The position numbers were made by a program, and so were the translations under genes. A stretch of 64,000 nucleotides of DNA, taken from contig NZ_AP022582.1 of assembly GCF_010731595.1 (NCBI RefSeq), positions 124,001 through 188,000 on the forward strand. The letters are read 5' to 3'. Origin of the DNA: Mycobacterium seoulense (lineage in GTDB: Bacteria; Actinomycetota; Actinomycetes; Mycobacteriales; Mycobacteriaceae). Each line of letters opens with the position of its first letter. Within the stretch, counting starts at the first letter, position 1. Below, one piece after another: positions 29,991-37,107 of the stretch. A model generated the notes under the pieces. That model saw nothing but the letters and a program-made list of their open reading frames with translations, was not told where the DNA came from and ran no database searches.

Positions 29991-30760
29991 CGGAAGACAA
30001 CCTCGCCCACGGCGAGCAAGCGCTGCAGGACGAACGGCGGCAGTACTGGCGGCGTCTCACCGCGCCCGGGCCGCAATTGGCTCCGATAGCATTGCACGGC
30101 TTGGCGTTTACGGTTCACGGCCCAATCCGTGGCGGGGACCGAGCGGGCGCGGACCCACGGCACGGCGGGGTCGGCCGGGCTGGCCCAGTGCCACATCCAG
30201 ACCGGATATTCCATGAGCGCGACGCCGGTGCGCGCGCATGCCGCCGCGGCGGCCCGTCCCACGGCTTCGTGGTCGGGATGCCCGTCGCCCCGCCAGGTGG
30301 CGGCGCACCAGGTGTCGGGACCCGCGGTCCGCAGGATTCCCACGAGCGACTCGGTAAGCCGATCCTCGTGGTTGGCCAGCTCACCGTCGGGCAGGCCCAG
30401 TCGCATGGGCGGAGCGAGACCTAAAGTGGCTGCGGCCCTGCGTAATTCGTATCGGCGAGTGGTCGCCAGGCGAATCCGGCCGGACAGCGTCGCCCCGGGC
30501 TGAGCGGCGCCGCCGTCGCTGACCGACACCACGCGGACGTCGACGCCCGTCGCGACCAGCTGTGCGATCATCGCACCCAGGCCCAGGGTCTCGTCGTCCG
30601 GGTGCGCCGCCACGACGACAAGGCGTCGGCAACCCGTGAGATCCAGTGCCGGCAGGGGGCCGCGCTCGAAAGCGGCCAGCCACAACGGCGCCGGGGTGCC
30701 GCCGTGGGTCAATGGTTTGGCCGCGAACCGGGTGCAGTTGCTGATCGGCGCGGTTCTCAT
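29987..30760 (-). CDS. PIG-L/LmbE-family deacetylase
   Basis: 257 residues. The zinc motif AAHPDDETLG is near residue 50 and the second motif HPDHEAVG near 158, as in MshB, Mca and GlcNAc-PI deacetylases. N-acetyl hydrolysis of a sugar conjugate is the family reaction. It is coupled to the acyl-CoA-dehydrogenase-like gene (seven-base gap) and to the methyltransferase (ATGA overlap). It is not the standard mshB by context. Confidence 0.88.
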   Translation of the reverse strand: MRTAPISNCTRFAAKPLTHGGTPAPLWLAAFERGPLPALDLTGCRRLVVVAAHPDDETLGLGAMIAQLVATGVDVRVVSVSDGGAAQPGATLSGRIRLATTRRYELRRAAATLGLAPPMRLGLPDGELANHEDRLTESLVGILRTAGPDTWCAATWRGDGHPDHEAVGRAAAAACARTGVALMEYPVWMWHWASPADPAVPWVRARSVPATDWAVNRKRQAVQCYRSQLRPGRGETPPVLPPFVLQRLLAVGEVVFR

Positions 30761-30767
30761 GGCGCCC

Positions 30768-31715
30768 TCAAAGCCGGCTGCCGGCGAGCCGCCCGAGTTC
30801 GGCGAGGTCCCGCTCGGCGTGGCTCTGGCGGATGTAGATGCTCAGGTCGGCGACCCGCTGGGCGTGCCGTCCGTCCTGGCAGAGCGGGCCCGGCCCCAGT
30901 GCGCGGCCGGTGCGGGTGATGGCTTCGTCGACCGCGTGCTCCACGACGGTGCGCACGCGACGGGCCAGCAGCTGGGCGGTGCCGGCGCGGTCGAACGGAT
31001 CGGTGTCGACCTGTATTGCCGCCGCGGCCAGGATGGCGTCGCCGGCCGCGAGCGCGGCGTCCACCGCGCCCAGGTGTGCCAGCGAGTAAGCGTCGGCGGA
31101 TTCGCTTGCGGCGCAACGATACAGCGGATCGGCGACCCTGCGGGCGCCGCCGAGCCAGCAGGCGGCGACGCCAATTGCGCCGTGCCAGAACCCGGGCCGA
31201 TTCAGATAGTCGCCGGGGTCGCCCACGGCGACGGCGTGGGCATTGGTGAACTGGACCGGCCGGGTGTCGCTGCCGGCCATCCCGGCGTTCCACCAAGTGC
31301 TGGGCAACGGTTTGACCGCGGGATCCGTCAGCTGGACGGCGAAGAGGCCCCGTGTCGCGTCTGCCAGGCGGGCGGTCACCAGCGCGTGCGTGCAAAACCC
31401 GGCGCCCGAACACCACACCTTCGTGCCCGTCAGCGTGAACGCGCCGTTGGCGTCGGTTGCCGTGAGCACCGCGTCGGGGGATTCCGCCGCCCAAACGCCC
31501 CACAGCTGGCCCGATTCCGGGGGCTTACCGCCCAGTTCGTGAAGGATCGCGACTGCGTCGACATGCGCCTCGGCGACCCTGGCCGCCACGATGTTCTCCT
31601 CGGCCAGTGATGCCAGGCGTTGCCAGCGTTCGGCGGTGCGCCCGGAGGCGGGCAGGGGCAACTCGAGTCGCCCGGACTCCAGCCAGTGCCTGACCAATCC
31701 CGCCGTCACGCGCAA
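30768..31715 (-). CDS. Short acyl-CoA-dehydrogenase-like protein
   Basis: 315 residues, shorter than the usual 370-400. The beta-domain block is recognisable (FTLTGTKVWCSGAGFCTHALVTAR) and so is a C-terminal helical domain (AQLLARRVRTVVEHAVDEAITRTGRALGPG). The N-terminal helical domain is abbreviated, and I could not place a catalytic Glu. It may bind FAD without being a normal fatty-acyl-CoA dehydrogenase. Its start lies inside the GT2 gene end (10-base overlap). The same partner set occurs in other bacteria by recall. Confidence 0.8.
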   Translation of the reverse strand: MRVTAGLVRHWLESGRLELPLPASGRTAERWQRLASLAEENIVAARVAEAHVDAVAILHELGGKPPESGQLWGVWAAESPDAVLTATDANGAFTLTGTKVWCSGAGFCTHALVTARLADATRGLFAVQLTDPAVKPLPSTWWNAGMAGSDTRPVQFTNAHAVAVGDPGDYLNRPGFWHGAIGVAACWLGGARRVADPLYRCAASESADAYSLAHLGAVDAALAAGDAILAAAAIQVDTDPFDRAGTAQLLARRVRTVVEHAVDEAITRTGRALGPGPLCQDGRHAQRVADLSIYIRQSHAERDLAELGRLAGSRL

Positions 31716-32431
31716 TCACCCGCCGCCGATCTCCCCAGTTGCCTGAGGTGGTGAGCGAACCCGTGTGGCGCCCGAGCCTGGGTTCGCGCCGAGGTGATGA
31801 CCGATAATTCGGTGTCGCGGTGGATGCGGTAGCCGGCGGCCTCGAGTCGCTCGACCAAGTCGACATCCTCGCCGGAGGCCAGTGTCCGGAAGCCGCCGAC
31901 CTGCCAGTAAGCCTGCGCGCTGAAACCCATGTTGGCGCCATGGATGTGATTGTGCTCGCCTTCGTTACCTGGCGGATTCCCTTGGTAGGACTGCAGATAG
32001 CGATCGACGACGCTCGCCCCGTGGCGGTGCCAATCGGCAACCCGCACGACGCCAAGGACCATGTCCGCTTCGGCTGCCAGCTGATGAACGAGCCAGCCGG
32101 GGTCGACCCGGCTATCGGCGTCGGTGGTGGCATACCAGCACCTGGTGTCGTCGCCGAACAGCGACCGCGCGTAGCCGAAGCCGACCGCCCGCGCAGCGCC
32201 GACGCTGTGCGCGTCGACGCTGATGAAATGCACGTCGGGCCCGTACTCACCGGCCAGCTCGGCGCTGCCGTCGTCGCAGTCGTCAAGAACCACCACGGTG
32301 GTGACCGGGATCGGCGCGCACAGGGCTGCGGTGAGCACAGCCCGCAGGCAGACCGGCAGCTTCGCCCGCTCGTTGCGGGCGGGGATCACGATGGCGGCGG
32401 CGTCATAGGCGCGGCGCCAAGCGGCTGACAT
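31706..32431 (-). CDS. Family 2 glycosyltransferase
   Basis: 241 residues, GT-A fold. Motifs are IVIPARNERAKL at about 14, VVLDDCDDGS at about 47, the metal-binding DAD in TTDADSRVD near 101, and the acceptor-side GEDVDLVERLEAAGY near 187. No transmembrane segment is seen, so it is cytosolic or peripheral. It is first of a coupled operon with an acyl-CoA-dehydrogenase-like protein, PIG-L deacetylase and methyltransferase. A SigF-type promoter lies 11 bases upstream of the ATG, predicting a very short leader. Confidence 0.87.
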   Translation of the reverse strand: MSAAWRRAYDAAAIVIPARNERAKLPVCLRAVLTAALCAPIPVTTVVVLDDCDDGSAELAGEYGPDVHFISVDAHSVGAARAVGFGYARSLFGDDTRCWYATTDADSRVDPGWLVHQLAAEADMVLGVVRVADWHRHGASVVDRYLQSYQGNPPGNEGEHNHIHGANMGFSAQAYWQVGGFRTLASGEDVDLVERLEAAGYRIHRDTELSVITSARTQARAPHGFAHHLRQLGRSAAGDCA

Positions 32432-32442
32432 AACCCGAAGAT

Positions 32443-32467
32443 TTGCCCAATTAACCGCACGTTAAAC
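32443..32467 (-). promoter_or_regulatory. SigF-type promoter, GT2 operon
   Basis: Minus strand: GTTT (32467-32464), 15 bases, GGGCAA (32448-32443). Perfect -35, 4/6 -10. It is back-to-back with the promoter at 32500-32524. Confidence 0.55.
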
Positions 32468-32499
32468 GGCCTTGACGTCGCGCCCGGCCATCCGGCCAG

Positions 32500-32524
32500 G
32501 TTGCGACGCTGGTAAGCGGGGTAT
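32500..32524 (+). promoter_or_regulatory. SigF-type promoter, nucleotidyltransferase gene
   Basis: GTTG (32500-32503), 15 bases, GGGTAT (32519-32524): perfect -10, one mismatch in the -35. It ends 12 bases before the ATG, so the leader would be about six bases. Confidence 0.6.
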
Positions 32525-32536
32525 CTCGTAGGCACC

Positions 32537-33127
32537 ATGGCACCCATCAAGACCCACGCCGACGTGCCGGGTTCGAGCCCGCAATTGCGGGAGGCGCTGC
32601 GCGGCGCGGCCTCGGCGCTCAAGGAGAATGGGCCTCGCTTCGCGCTGGCCGGGAGCTACGCGTTGTGGGCCTACGGCGCACCCGAACCCACGCACGACGT
32701 GGACCTCGTGGTCGCCGAGTCCGATGTGGACGACGCCGTGGCCACCCTCACCGATGCCGGTTTCGCCGTCGAACGTCCGCCGGAGGATTGGCTGTTCAAG
32801 GCGCGCACCGGCGACACGGTGGTCGATGTGTTGCACCGCCTCAACGGCGTGCGGGTGGAGCCGTCGACGCTCGACTGCGCCGAGCAGCACGACGTGCTGG
32901 CCATCAGGATGCCTGTGCTGCCGCCCACCGTGGTCCTCGTCCAGCAACTACGCGCACTGGGCGAGCACTACTGCGACTTCGCGAAGCTGCTGCCGGCGGT
33001 GCGCGCCGTTCGCGAACAACTCGACTGGGAGCAGGTGAGGGCACTGACCGCCGGCAACGACTACGCCGTCGCCTTCCTGGTGTTGGTCGAGCGGCTGGGG
33101 CTCGCCGACGCCGGCGGGAGTCAGTGA
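32537..33127 (+). CDS. Nucleotidyltransferase-fold protein
   Basis: 196 residues. The nucleotidyltransferase motif is LAGSYALWAYGAPEPTHDVDLVV (residues about 37-59): GS, then the metal-binding DxD (DVD), with a third acidic candidate in DTVVDVLHRL near 97. This resembles AbiEii/MNT-type stand-alone nucleotidyltransferases. No antitoxin-like partner sits beside it, so a toxin role is not supported. It has a SigF-type promoter almost touching the start codon, and its last seven bases overlap the convergent Rho-N-like gene. Confidence 0.8.
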   Translation: MAPIKTHADVPGSSPQLREALRGAASALKENGPRFALAGSYALWAYGAPEPTHDVDLVVAESDVDDAVATLTDAGFAVERPPEDWLFKARTGDTVVDVLHRLNGVRVEPSTLDCAEQHDVLAIRMPVLPPTVVLVQQLRALGEHYCDFAKLLPAVRAVREQLDWEQVRALTAGNDYAVAFLVLVERLGLADAGGSQ

Positions 33128-33378
33128 TTGCGCAGCTTGGCCACCAATTTGTCCTTGGTCAGGCTCGAATACCCGGACATGCCAAGCTCTTTCGCGCGCT
33201 TCCTCAACTGCGGAACGGTCCAGTCCGTATAGGACCCGGACTTGCCCCCCTTACGCCCCACGGAGGATTTACCGCGCGCGGCGGCCGCATTGGAAATGCG
33301 GGCCGCCTTTTCCTTGGAGTCGCCTTGCTTACGCAAATCTTTGTACAGCTTCTCGTTCTTGATCGACGAATTCGGCAT
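33121..33378 (-). CDS. Small basic protein with Rho-N/SAP-like C-terminus (DUF7218-type)
   Basis: 85 residues, strongly basic. The N-terminus KNEKLYKDLRKQGDSKEKAARISNA is helical. A Gly/Ser/Lys-rich linker follows, then WTVPQLRKRAKELGM ... LTKDKLVAKLR, the helix-extended-helix pattern of Rho termination-factor N-terminal and SAP domains, which bind nucleic acid. The role is unknown; nucleic-acid binding under stress is inferred. GAGAGGATG-type purines precede the ATG. A SigF-type promoter lies 46 bases upstream. Confidence 0.8.
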   Translation of the reverse strand: MPNSSIKNEKLYKDLRKQGDSKEKAARISNAAAARGKSSVGRKGGKSGSYTDWTVPQLRKRAKELGMSGYSSLTKDKLVAKLRNH

Positions 33379-33769
33379 GATCCATCCTCTCTACGATGCG
33401 CCATCCCAGACGTCCCCGGGAGAATGCCCGCCGGGCGCGTGGGGAAAACTTTCAAGACGGGTCAAACCGATTCCTCGCGGGCGGTTTCTTGGGTCGAATC
33501 CCGTGATCGCGCACCATCTCTGCCGCGGCTTCGCCACGGCGCGCATGGGCGGACATCCGCGACACCTGACTATCCGTCATCGACTATCCATCGTCGAGTG
33601 GGTTACCTACCACTGAGGCGGGTAGTCGGAAGTGGTGATCGAGGCGACCAGCGGGTGGGTCCCGGCCCGCTCAAACGGCGTTACGAGGGCCTCACCGAAG
33701 AAACCGAACGGGCTTTGACCGTGCTCAGCGCGAGGTTGTCCAACAGCCGTCAAGCCGCCGGCGGTGCCG
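33379..33769. other. Intergenic region with a SigF-like site and a short repeat
   Basis: About 390 bases. It holds the promoter of the Rho-N-like gene, a 14-base direct tandem repeat (GACTATCCgTCATC / GACTATCCaTCGTC, 33568-33595), and a poor SigF-like pair GTTA-N14-GGGTAG (33602-33625) facing the STAS-HATPase gene. Apart from the possible 40-codon frame listed separately I see no gene. Confidence 0.5.
33424..33449 (-). promoter_or_regulatory. SigF-type promoter, Rho-N-like gene
   Basis: Minus strand: GTTT (33449-33446), 16 bases, GGGCAT (33429-33424). One mismatch to consensus. Confidence 0.65.
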
Positions 33770-33777
33770 ATGACTGA
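33655..33777 (+). CDS. Possible 40-residue peptide overlapping the STAS-HATPase start
   Basis: A GTG-initiated frame of 41 codons ending TGA at 33775-33777, overlapping the next gene's start by eight bases (ATGACTGA). GAGGCG lies eight bases before the GTG. The peptide is charged and helical (LKRRYEGLTEETERALTVLSARL). The overlap suggests translational coupling. I do not recognise it, and it could be chance; codon use is not distinctive. Confidence 0.25.
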   Translation: MGPGPLKRRYEGLTEETERALTVLSARLSNSRQAAGGADD

Positions 33778-34525
33778 GGGCGCGTCGGCCATCCGCATCC
33801 ACGTCCACACCGAGCAAGCGGTCCCGATCCTGCTGGTTGCCGGGATCCTGGACAGCTCCACGTACCGAAGCGTGCGCGACGCGGTGATCAAGGCCGCCCT
33901 GGACGAGCCCCGTGCGGTGATCGTCGACGTCGATCGGCTTTCCGCGCCGGCGGCCTCCGCCTGGATCGTGTTCACCAGCGCCCGCTGGCATGTCAGCATC
34001 TGGCCCGACGTGCCCATCATGCTGGTGTGCTCGGAACCGCACGCCCGGCGGGCGATCGCCGCCAACGGCGTGGCCGGATACGTGGCGGTGCACGCCACCC
34101 GCGAGCTGGCGCTGCACGCAGTCGCCGGCTCGTCGTTACACGTCCGGCGCCGGGCACGCACGGAGCTCCCGCGCTCCACCGGCAGCCCCGGCTTCGCCCG
34201 TGCCGTCGTCACCGATTGGCTCAAAGAATGGGACCGCCCAGACCTCATTTCGGCGGCGGCCACGGTCGCGACGGTCTTCGTCGAAAATGTTCTCGAGCAC
34301 ACCGAGAGTTCGCCGGTGGTACTCGTGGAAAGCTATCGCGACGGCGTCACCGTCGCGGTCGAGGACTGCAACGCCCGCCTGCCGAGCCGGCACGAAGATG
34401 AGCGCGGCGCCGAAATCGTGTCCGGACTGGCCATCGTCTCCGCATTGTGTCGCGTGTGGGGCAGTACGCCGACCCCGTCGGGGAAGACGGTCTGGGCCTT
34501 GCTCGGTCGGGAGGACCACATGTGA
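33770..34525 (+). CDS. STAS-HATPase fusion, anti-sigma-regulatory protein
   Basis: 251 residues. The first half (about 5-105) is STAS-like: PILLVAGILDSSTYRSVRDAV and VIVDVDRLSAPAASAWIVF. A Pro occupies the area of the phosphorylatable Ser, so phospho-control may be lost. The second half (about 130-250) is an RsbW/SpoIIAB-type HATPase_c domain: N-box VATVFVENVLEHT, VAVEDCNARLP, and SGLAIVSALCRVWG ... GKTVWALLG. Such fusions belong to partner-switching control of stress sigma factors. The ATG at 33770 and the GTG at 33764 are both possible; neither has a good ribosome-binding site, which fits coupling to the small upstream frame. Confidence 0.78.
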   Translation: MTEGASAIRIHVHTEQAVPILLVAGILDSSTYRSVRDAVIKAALDEPRAVIVDVDRLSAPAASAWIVFTSARWHVSIWPDVPIMLVCSEPHARRAIAANGVAGYVAVHATRELALHAVAGSSLHVRRRARTELPRSTGSPGFARAVVTDWLKEWDRPDLISAAATVATVFVENVLEHTESSPVVLVESYRDGVTVAVEDCNARLPSRHEDERGAEIVSGLAIVSALCRVWGSTPTPSGKTVWALLGREDHM

Positions 34526-34565
34526 GCTGGCGAGTACTGTTCCAGTCTTCGAGCAACCGTGGAGC

Positions 34566-34787
34566 TCACGGGAATTTGACGGACGGTACGACCGACGAGG
34601 CTTTCGAGGCCCTGTTGCGCCATCTGCGGTGTTGTTGCACCGTGTGCACCACGATTGCGGCCGGAAACTCGGCCGACAGGTCGCCCACGACGGTCGACAA
34701 AGCGTCCAGACCACCCGCCGAGGCCACCAGAACTACCAGCGCGACGGGCCGCCGCGCGTCGCTCGCCCACCCACCCAGTCTCCCCAC
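34566..34787 (-). pseudogene. Truncated CheB-type methylesterase relic
   Basis: The minus strand encodes ARRPVALVVLVASAGGLDALS followed by LSAEFPAAIVV, which is the start of a chemotaxis-type CheB methylesterase domain (consensus VVVGASAGGLEAL, then a PADFPAAVLVVQH-like strand). Similarity is lost after about 55 residues (HTVQQHRRWRN), and the frame stops after 73. The functional domain needs about 180 residues and a catalytic His/Asp further on, so this is a remnant. No CheR or intact CheB is in the window. Confidence 0.6.
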
Positions 34788-34895
34788 TCGACGGCCGCGC
34801 CGCCGTCCCGCTAACGATGCCCCCCGTTCGCGTTTCGCCCCGACTATCCGAAAAAACGAATTGACGGAAGGGGCGCACGAAGTGCCGGGGCGTGC

Positions 34896-34920
34896 GTTTT
34901 CCGGATGCCGGTCTGGGTAA
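34896..34920 (+). promoter_or_regulatory. SigF-type promoter, GT4 gene
   Basis: GTTT (34896-34899), 15 bases, GGGTAA (34915-34920). One mismatch in the -10. An in-frame GTG (34931) lies 10 bases after it and an ATG (34967) 46 bases after it. Confidence 0.65.
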
Positions 34921-34966
34921 ATCTGGATGGGTGAGGACTACGCACGGTGCGGTGGGGGACGGGGGT

Positions 34967-36244
34967 ATGTGCCACCGGATCGACAGGGGCGTCTTGAAGA
35001 TCGCGATCGTGAGCGGCGACGACATCCACGGGGACGACCCCCGGCAGCTGTGTATGGCGCTCGCCGCACGCGGACATGACGTCACTCATTTCGTTCGCCG
35101 CGGAGATCACCGAGCAGCGCAGACCCGCGCCGACCGTCACCGCACCTTGTCGGTGCCCGTGGGCCCAAGGGCGGCGAAGTCGGACGCCGAGGTGTTGCCA
35201 TACGTGGGCGAATGGGCGGGTGCGCTGGAACGCGCGTGGGCAGCGCAGACGCCGGACATCGTGCATGCGTACGGCTGGCTGGGCGGTCTGGCCGCCCAAT
35301 TGGCCGCCCCGCGGCGAGGCGTGCCCACCGTGCAGAGTTTCCTGGGCCTGGCCACCACCCGTGGGCCCGGTGCCGGCGGGAAGGCGCCACGGGACAGCGA
35401 ACGGACGCGGATCGAACCGCTACTGGCGCGCGGCGCGACGTGGGTCACGGGTGAGAGCGCCGACGACGTCGAGGCGCTGAGCCGGCTGCGCCGCAGCCGC
35501 GCCCGCGTGTCCGCTTTGACGAGCGGTGTCGACGTCGAGCGATACGACTCGAGGGGCCCGGCGCTGGCCCGGGCCGACCTGCGCCGCGTGCTCTGCATCG
35601 CGCCGAACCCATTGCCCTGCAACGGCCTCGATGTCGTCATCGGCGCCCTGCCCCGGGTTCCGGGCGCGGAGGTGGTGGTCGCCGAGACCGAAGTCGCCAA
35701 CCGGGAGCATGACGAGGCACGGGCCCGGCTGCGACATCTCGCCACCGGCTTGGGGGTGGCCGACCGGGTCCGGTTCGCGGGCACGGTCGCCGCCGACGAA
35801 CTGCCGATGGTGGTGCGGTCCGCCGACGTGGTCGCGTGCACGCCCCGAGAGCCACCGCGCGCGACAACGCCGCTACAGGCGATGGCCTGTGGTGTGGCGG
35901 TGGTGGCCTTCGGTGTCGGGGTGCTCAACGACGTCGTGGTGGACAACGTCACCGGGCTGGTGCTTCCGCCCGGAAGCCCGGGCGTCTTATCGGCTGCGTT
36001 GAGAAGCCTTCTCGCGCAGAGTTTTCAATGCGAGAGCATGGGCGCGGCGGGCCGCAGCCGCGCCCTGTCACGGTATGCCTGGGACCGCATTGCCCTTGAC
36101 GCACTGAACATTTACCGAGGGGGGCTCCAGGTTGGACGCCGTCGAGGTTGCAGCTTTCGGGCGTCCGGCGACGCAACGGTGACCTCGCGCGAGGCCACGC
36201 CGTCGAGCACCAACCATGACCGCCATGTCGAGCACCACCGATAG
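34967..36244 (+). CDS. Family 4 glycosyltransferase
   Basis: 425 residues, GT-B fold. The N-terminal domain has LKIAIVSGDDIHGDDPRQLCMALAARGHDV with the nucleotide-sugar-type start, then DIVHAYGWLGGLAAQL. The C-terminal domain shows VADRVRFAGTVAADELP and the E-x7-E-like region EPPRATTPLQAMACGVAVVA near residue 305. The second Glu of the usual motif is replaced by Gln (PLQAMACG), as in many GT4 members. The last 40 residues after IYRGG are extra and low complexity. The start could also be GTG 34931, which sits right at the predicted SigF transcript start; ATG 34967 follows a GGGGGACGGGGG stretch. Confidence 0.85.
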   Translation: MCHRIDRGVLKIAIVSGDDIHGDDPRQLCMALAARGHDVTHFVRRGDHRAAQTRADRHRTLSVPVGPRAAKSDAEVLPYVGEWAGALERAWAAQTPDIVHAYGWLGGLAAQLAAPRRGVPTVQSFLGLATTRGPGAGGKAPRDSERTRIEPLLARGATWVTGESADDVEALSRLRRSRARVSALTSGVDVERYDSRGPALARADLRRVLCIAPNPLPCNGLDVVIGALPRVPGAEVVVAETEVANREHDEARARLRHLATGLGVADRVRFAGTVAADELPMVVRSADVVACTPREPPRATTPLQAMACGVAVVAFGVGVLNDVVVDNVTGLVLPPGSPGVLSAALRSLLAQSFQCESMGAAGRSRALSRYAWDRIALDALNIYRGGLQVGRRRGCSFRASGDATVTSREATPSSTNHDRHVEHHR

Positions 36245-36788
36245 GGCCGGCGCCGATGCGAGCGTCGGCGCGGAGGACCGACCGCCCGGCGCGTGGCAAG
36301 CCGATCTCGGCCCTTCCATGACGTTGGCGTCCCCGGACATTGCCCACCAGCCATTGATTGCGGCGGGGCTGGCACCGCTGCTGGGCGGCGCACTGCTGGA
36401 GTGTTACCCATCGGACATCACCGAGCAGGATCCGGTCAACGAGCCCGCGTTGCCGGAAACACTCAGGGACGCCATGTCTTTCATCCATCGTCACGCCGCC
36501 GAGGACGTCAGCATCAACGCCGTCTCCGCCGCCGTGCATCTGACACCCAGGGCGGTGCAGTACCTCTTCCGTCGTCAACTCGGCACCACGCCAACCGAAT
36601 ACATCCGCCGGGTCCGGCTGGAGCGCGCCCACCGAGAACTGCTGGCGGGGTCGCCGCCCAACGTCACGGTCACCCAAATCGCACAGCGTTGGGGTTTCGC
36701 GCACACCGGCCGGTTCGCGGTGCTCTACCGCCAGAAATACGGCCAGAGTCCGCACACTACGCTGCGGCACATGACCGCGGGGTCGTGA
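36216..36788 (+). CDS. AraC-family DNA-binding protein
   Basis: 190 residues. The C-terminal two-helix-turn-helix AraC domain (about 85-188) is complete: MSFIHRHAAEDVSINAVSAAVHLTPRAVQYLFRRQLGTTPTEYIRRVRLERAHREL and the VTQIAQRWGFAHTGRFAVLYRQKYG motif (quoted in part). The N-terminal 80 residues match no ligand-binding cupin I recognise. Its start overlaps the end of the GT4 gene by 29 bases, so it may be co-transcribed. Target genes unknown. Confidence 0.84.
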   Translation: MTAMSSTTDRAGADASVGAEDRPPGAWQADLGPSMTLASPDIAHQPLIAAGLAPLLGGALLECYPSDITEQDPVNEPALPETLRDAMSFIHRHAAEDVSINAVSAAVHLTPRAVQYLFRRQLGTTPTEYIRRVRLERAHRELLAGSPPNVTVTQIAQRWGFAHTGRFAVLYRQKYGQSPHTTLRHMTAGS

Positions 36789-37107
36789 GGACGGACACGC
36801 CGCCGAGCCGCAGGTCAGCCGGGCCGCGTTCACCGCGTACGCCACCGGACGTCACGTTGGTGCCACGCCGCGACGCGAACACGCCGAAAGTGATCTTGCG
36901 CACCGCGAGTCGTGGGTGAAATCGCCTGGTTGACCGTCTATTCGGGGTCAAGCGGTGGATTGGCTACGTCGCTTATGTGCGCCGGGGGCCGCGATACCCG
37001 GTAGACTCTGGGCAGGTTGAGTCCCCAGCTGCCGTTTTCAACGGGCGCCACCCGGACACCGTCGTCGCTCGCCCTGCTCAATATCAAGCCTGAAGGGCGC
37101 ACAACCC
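36789..37107. other. Intergenic region upstream of the STAS gene
   Basis: About 320 bases. It should contain the STAS gene promoter; TTGGCT/TAGACT-like hexamers are seen but no convincing pair, and there is no SigF-like site. No gene or notable repeat was recognised. Confidence 0.4.

Larger units (their letters stand above)
34526..34966. other. Region with CheB relic and GT4 promoter
   Basis: About 440 bases between the STAS-HATPase stop and the GT4 start. It contains a minus-strand relic of a CheB methylesterase and a SigF-type promoter. Plus-strand frames here have no recognisable similarity. Confidence 0.5.

Noticed and set aside
32537..33378. Toxin-antitoxin pair (AbiEii-like nucleotidyltransferase plus small basic protein)
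   Set aside because: The two genes are convergent with separate promoters, and the partner is Rho-N/SAP-like, not an AbiEi-type antitoxin.
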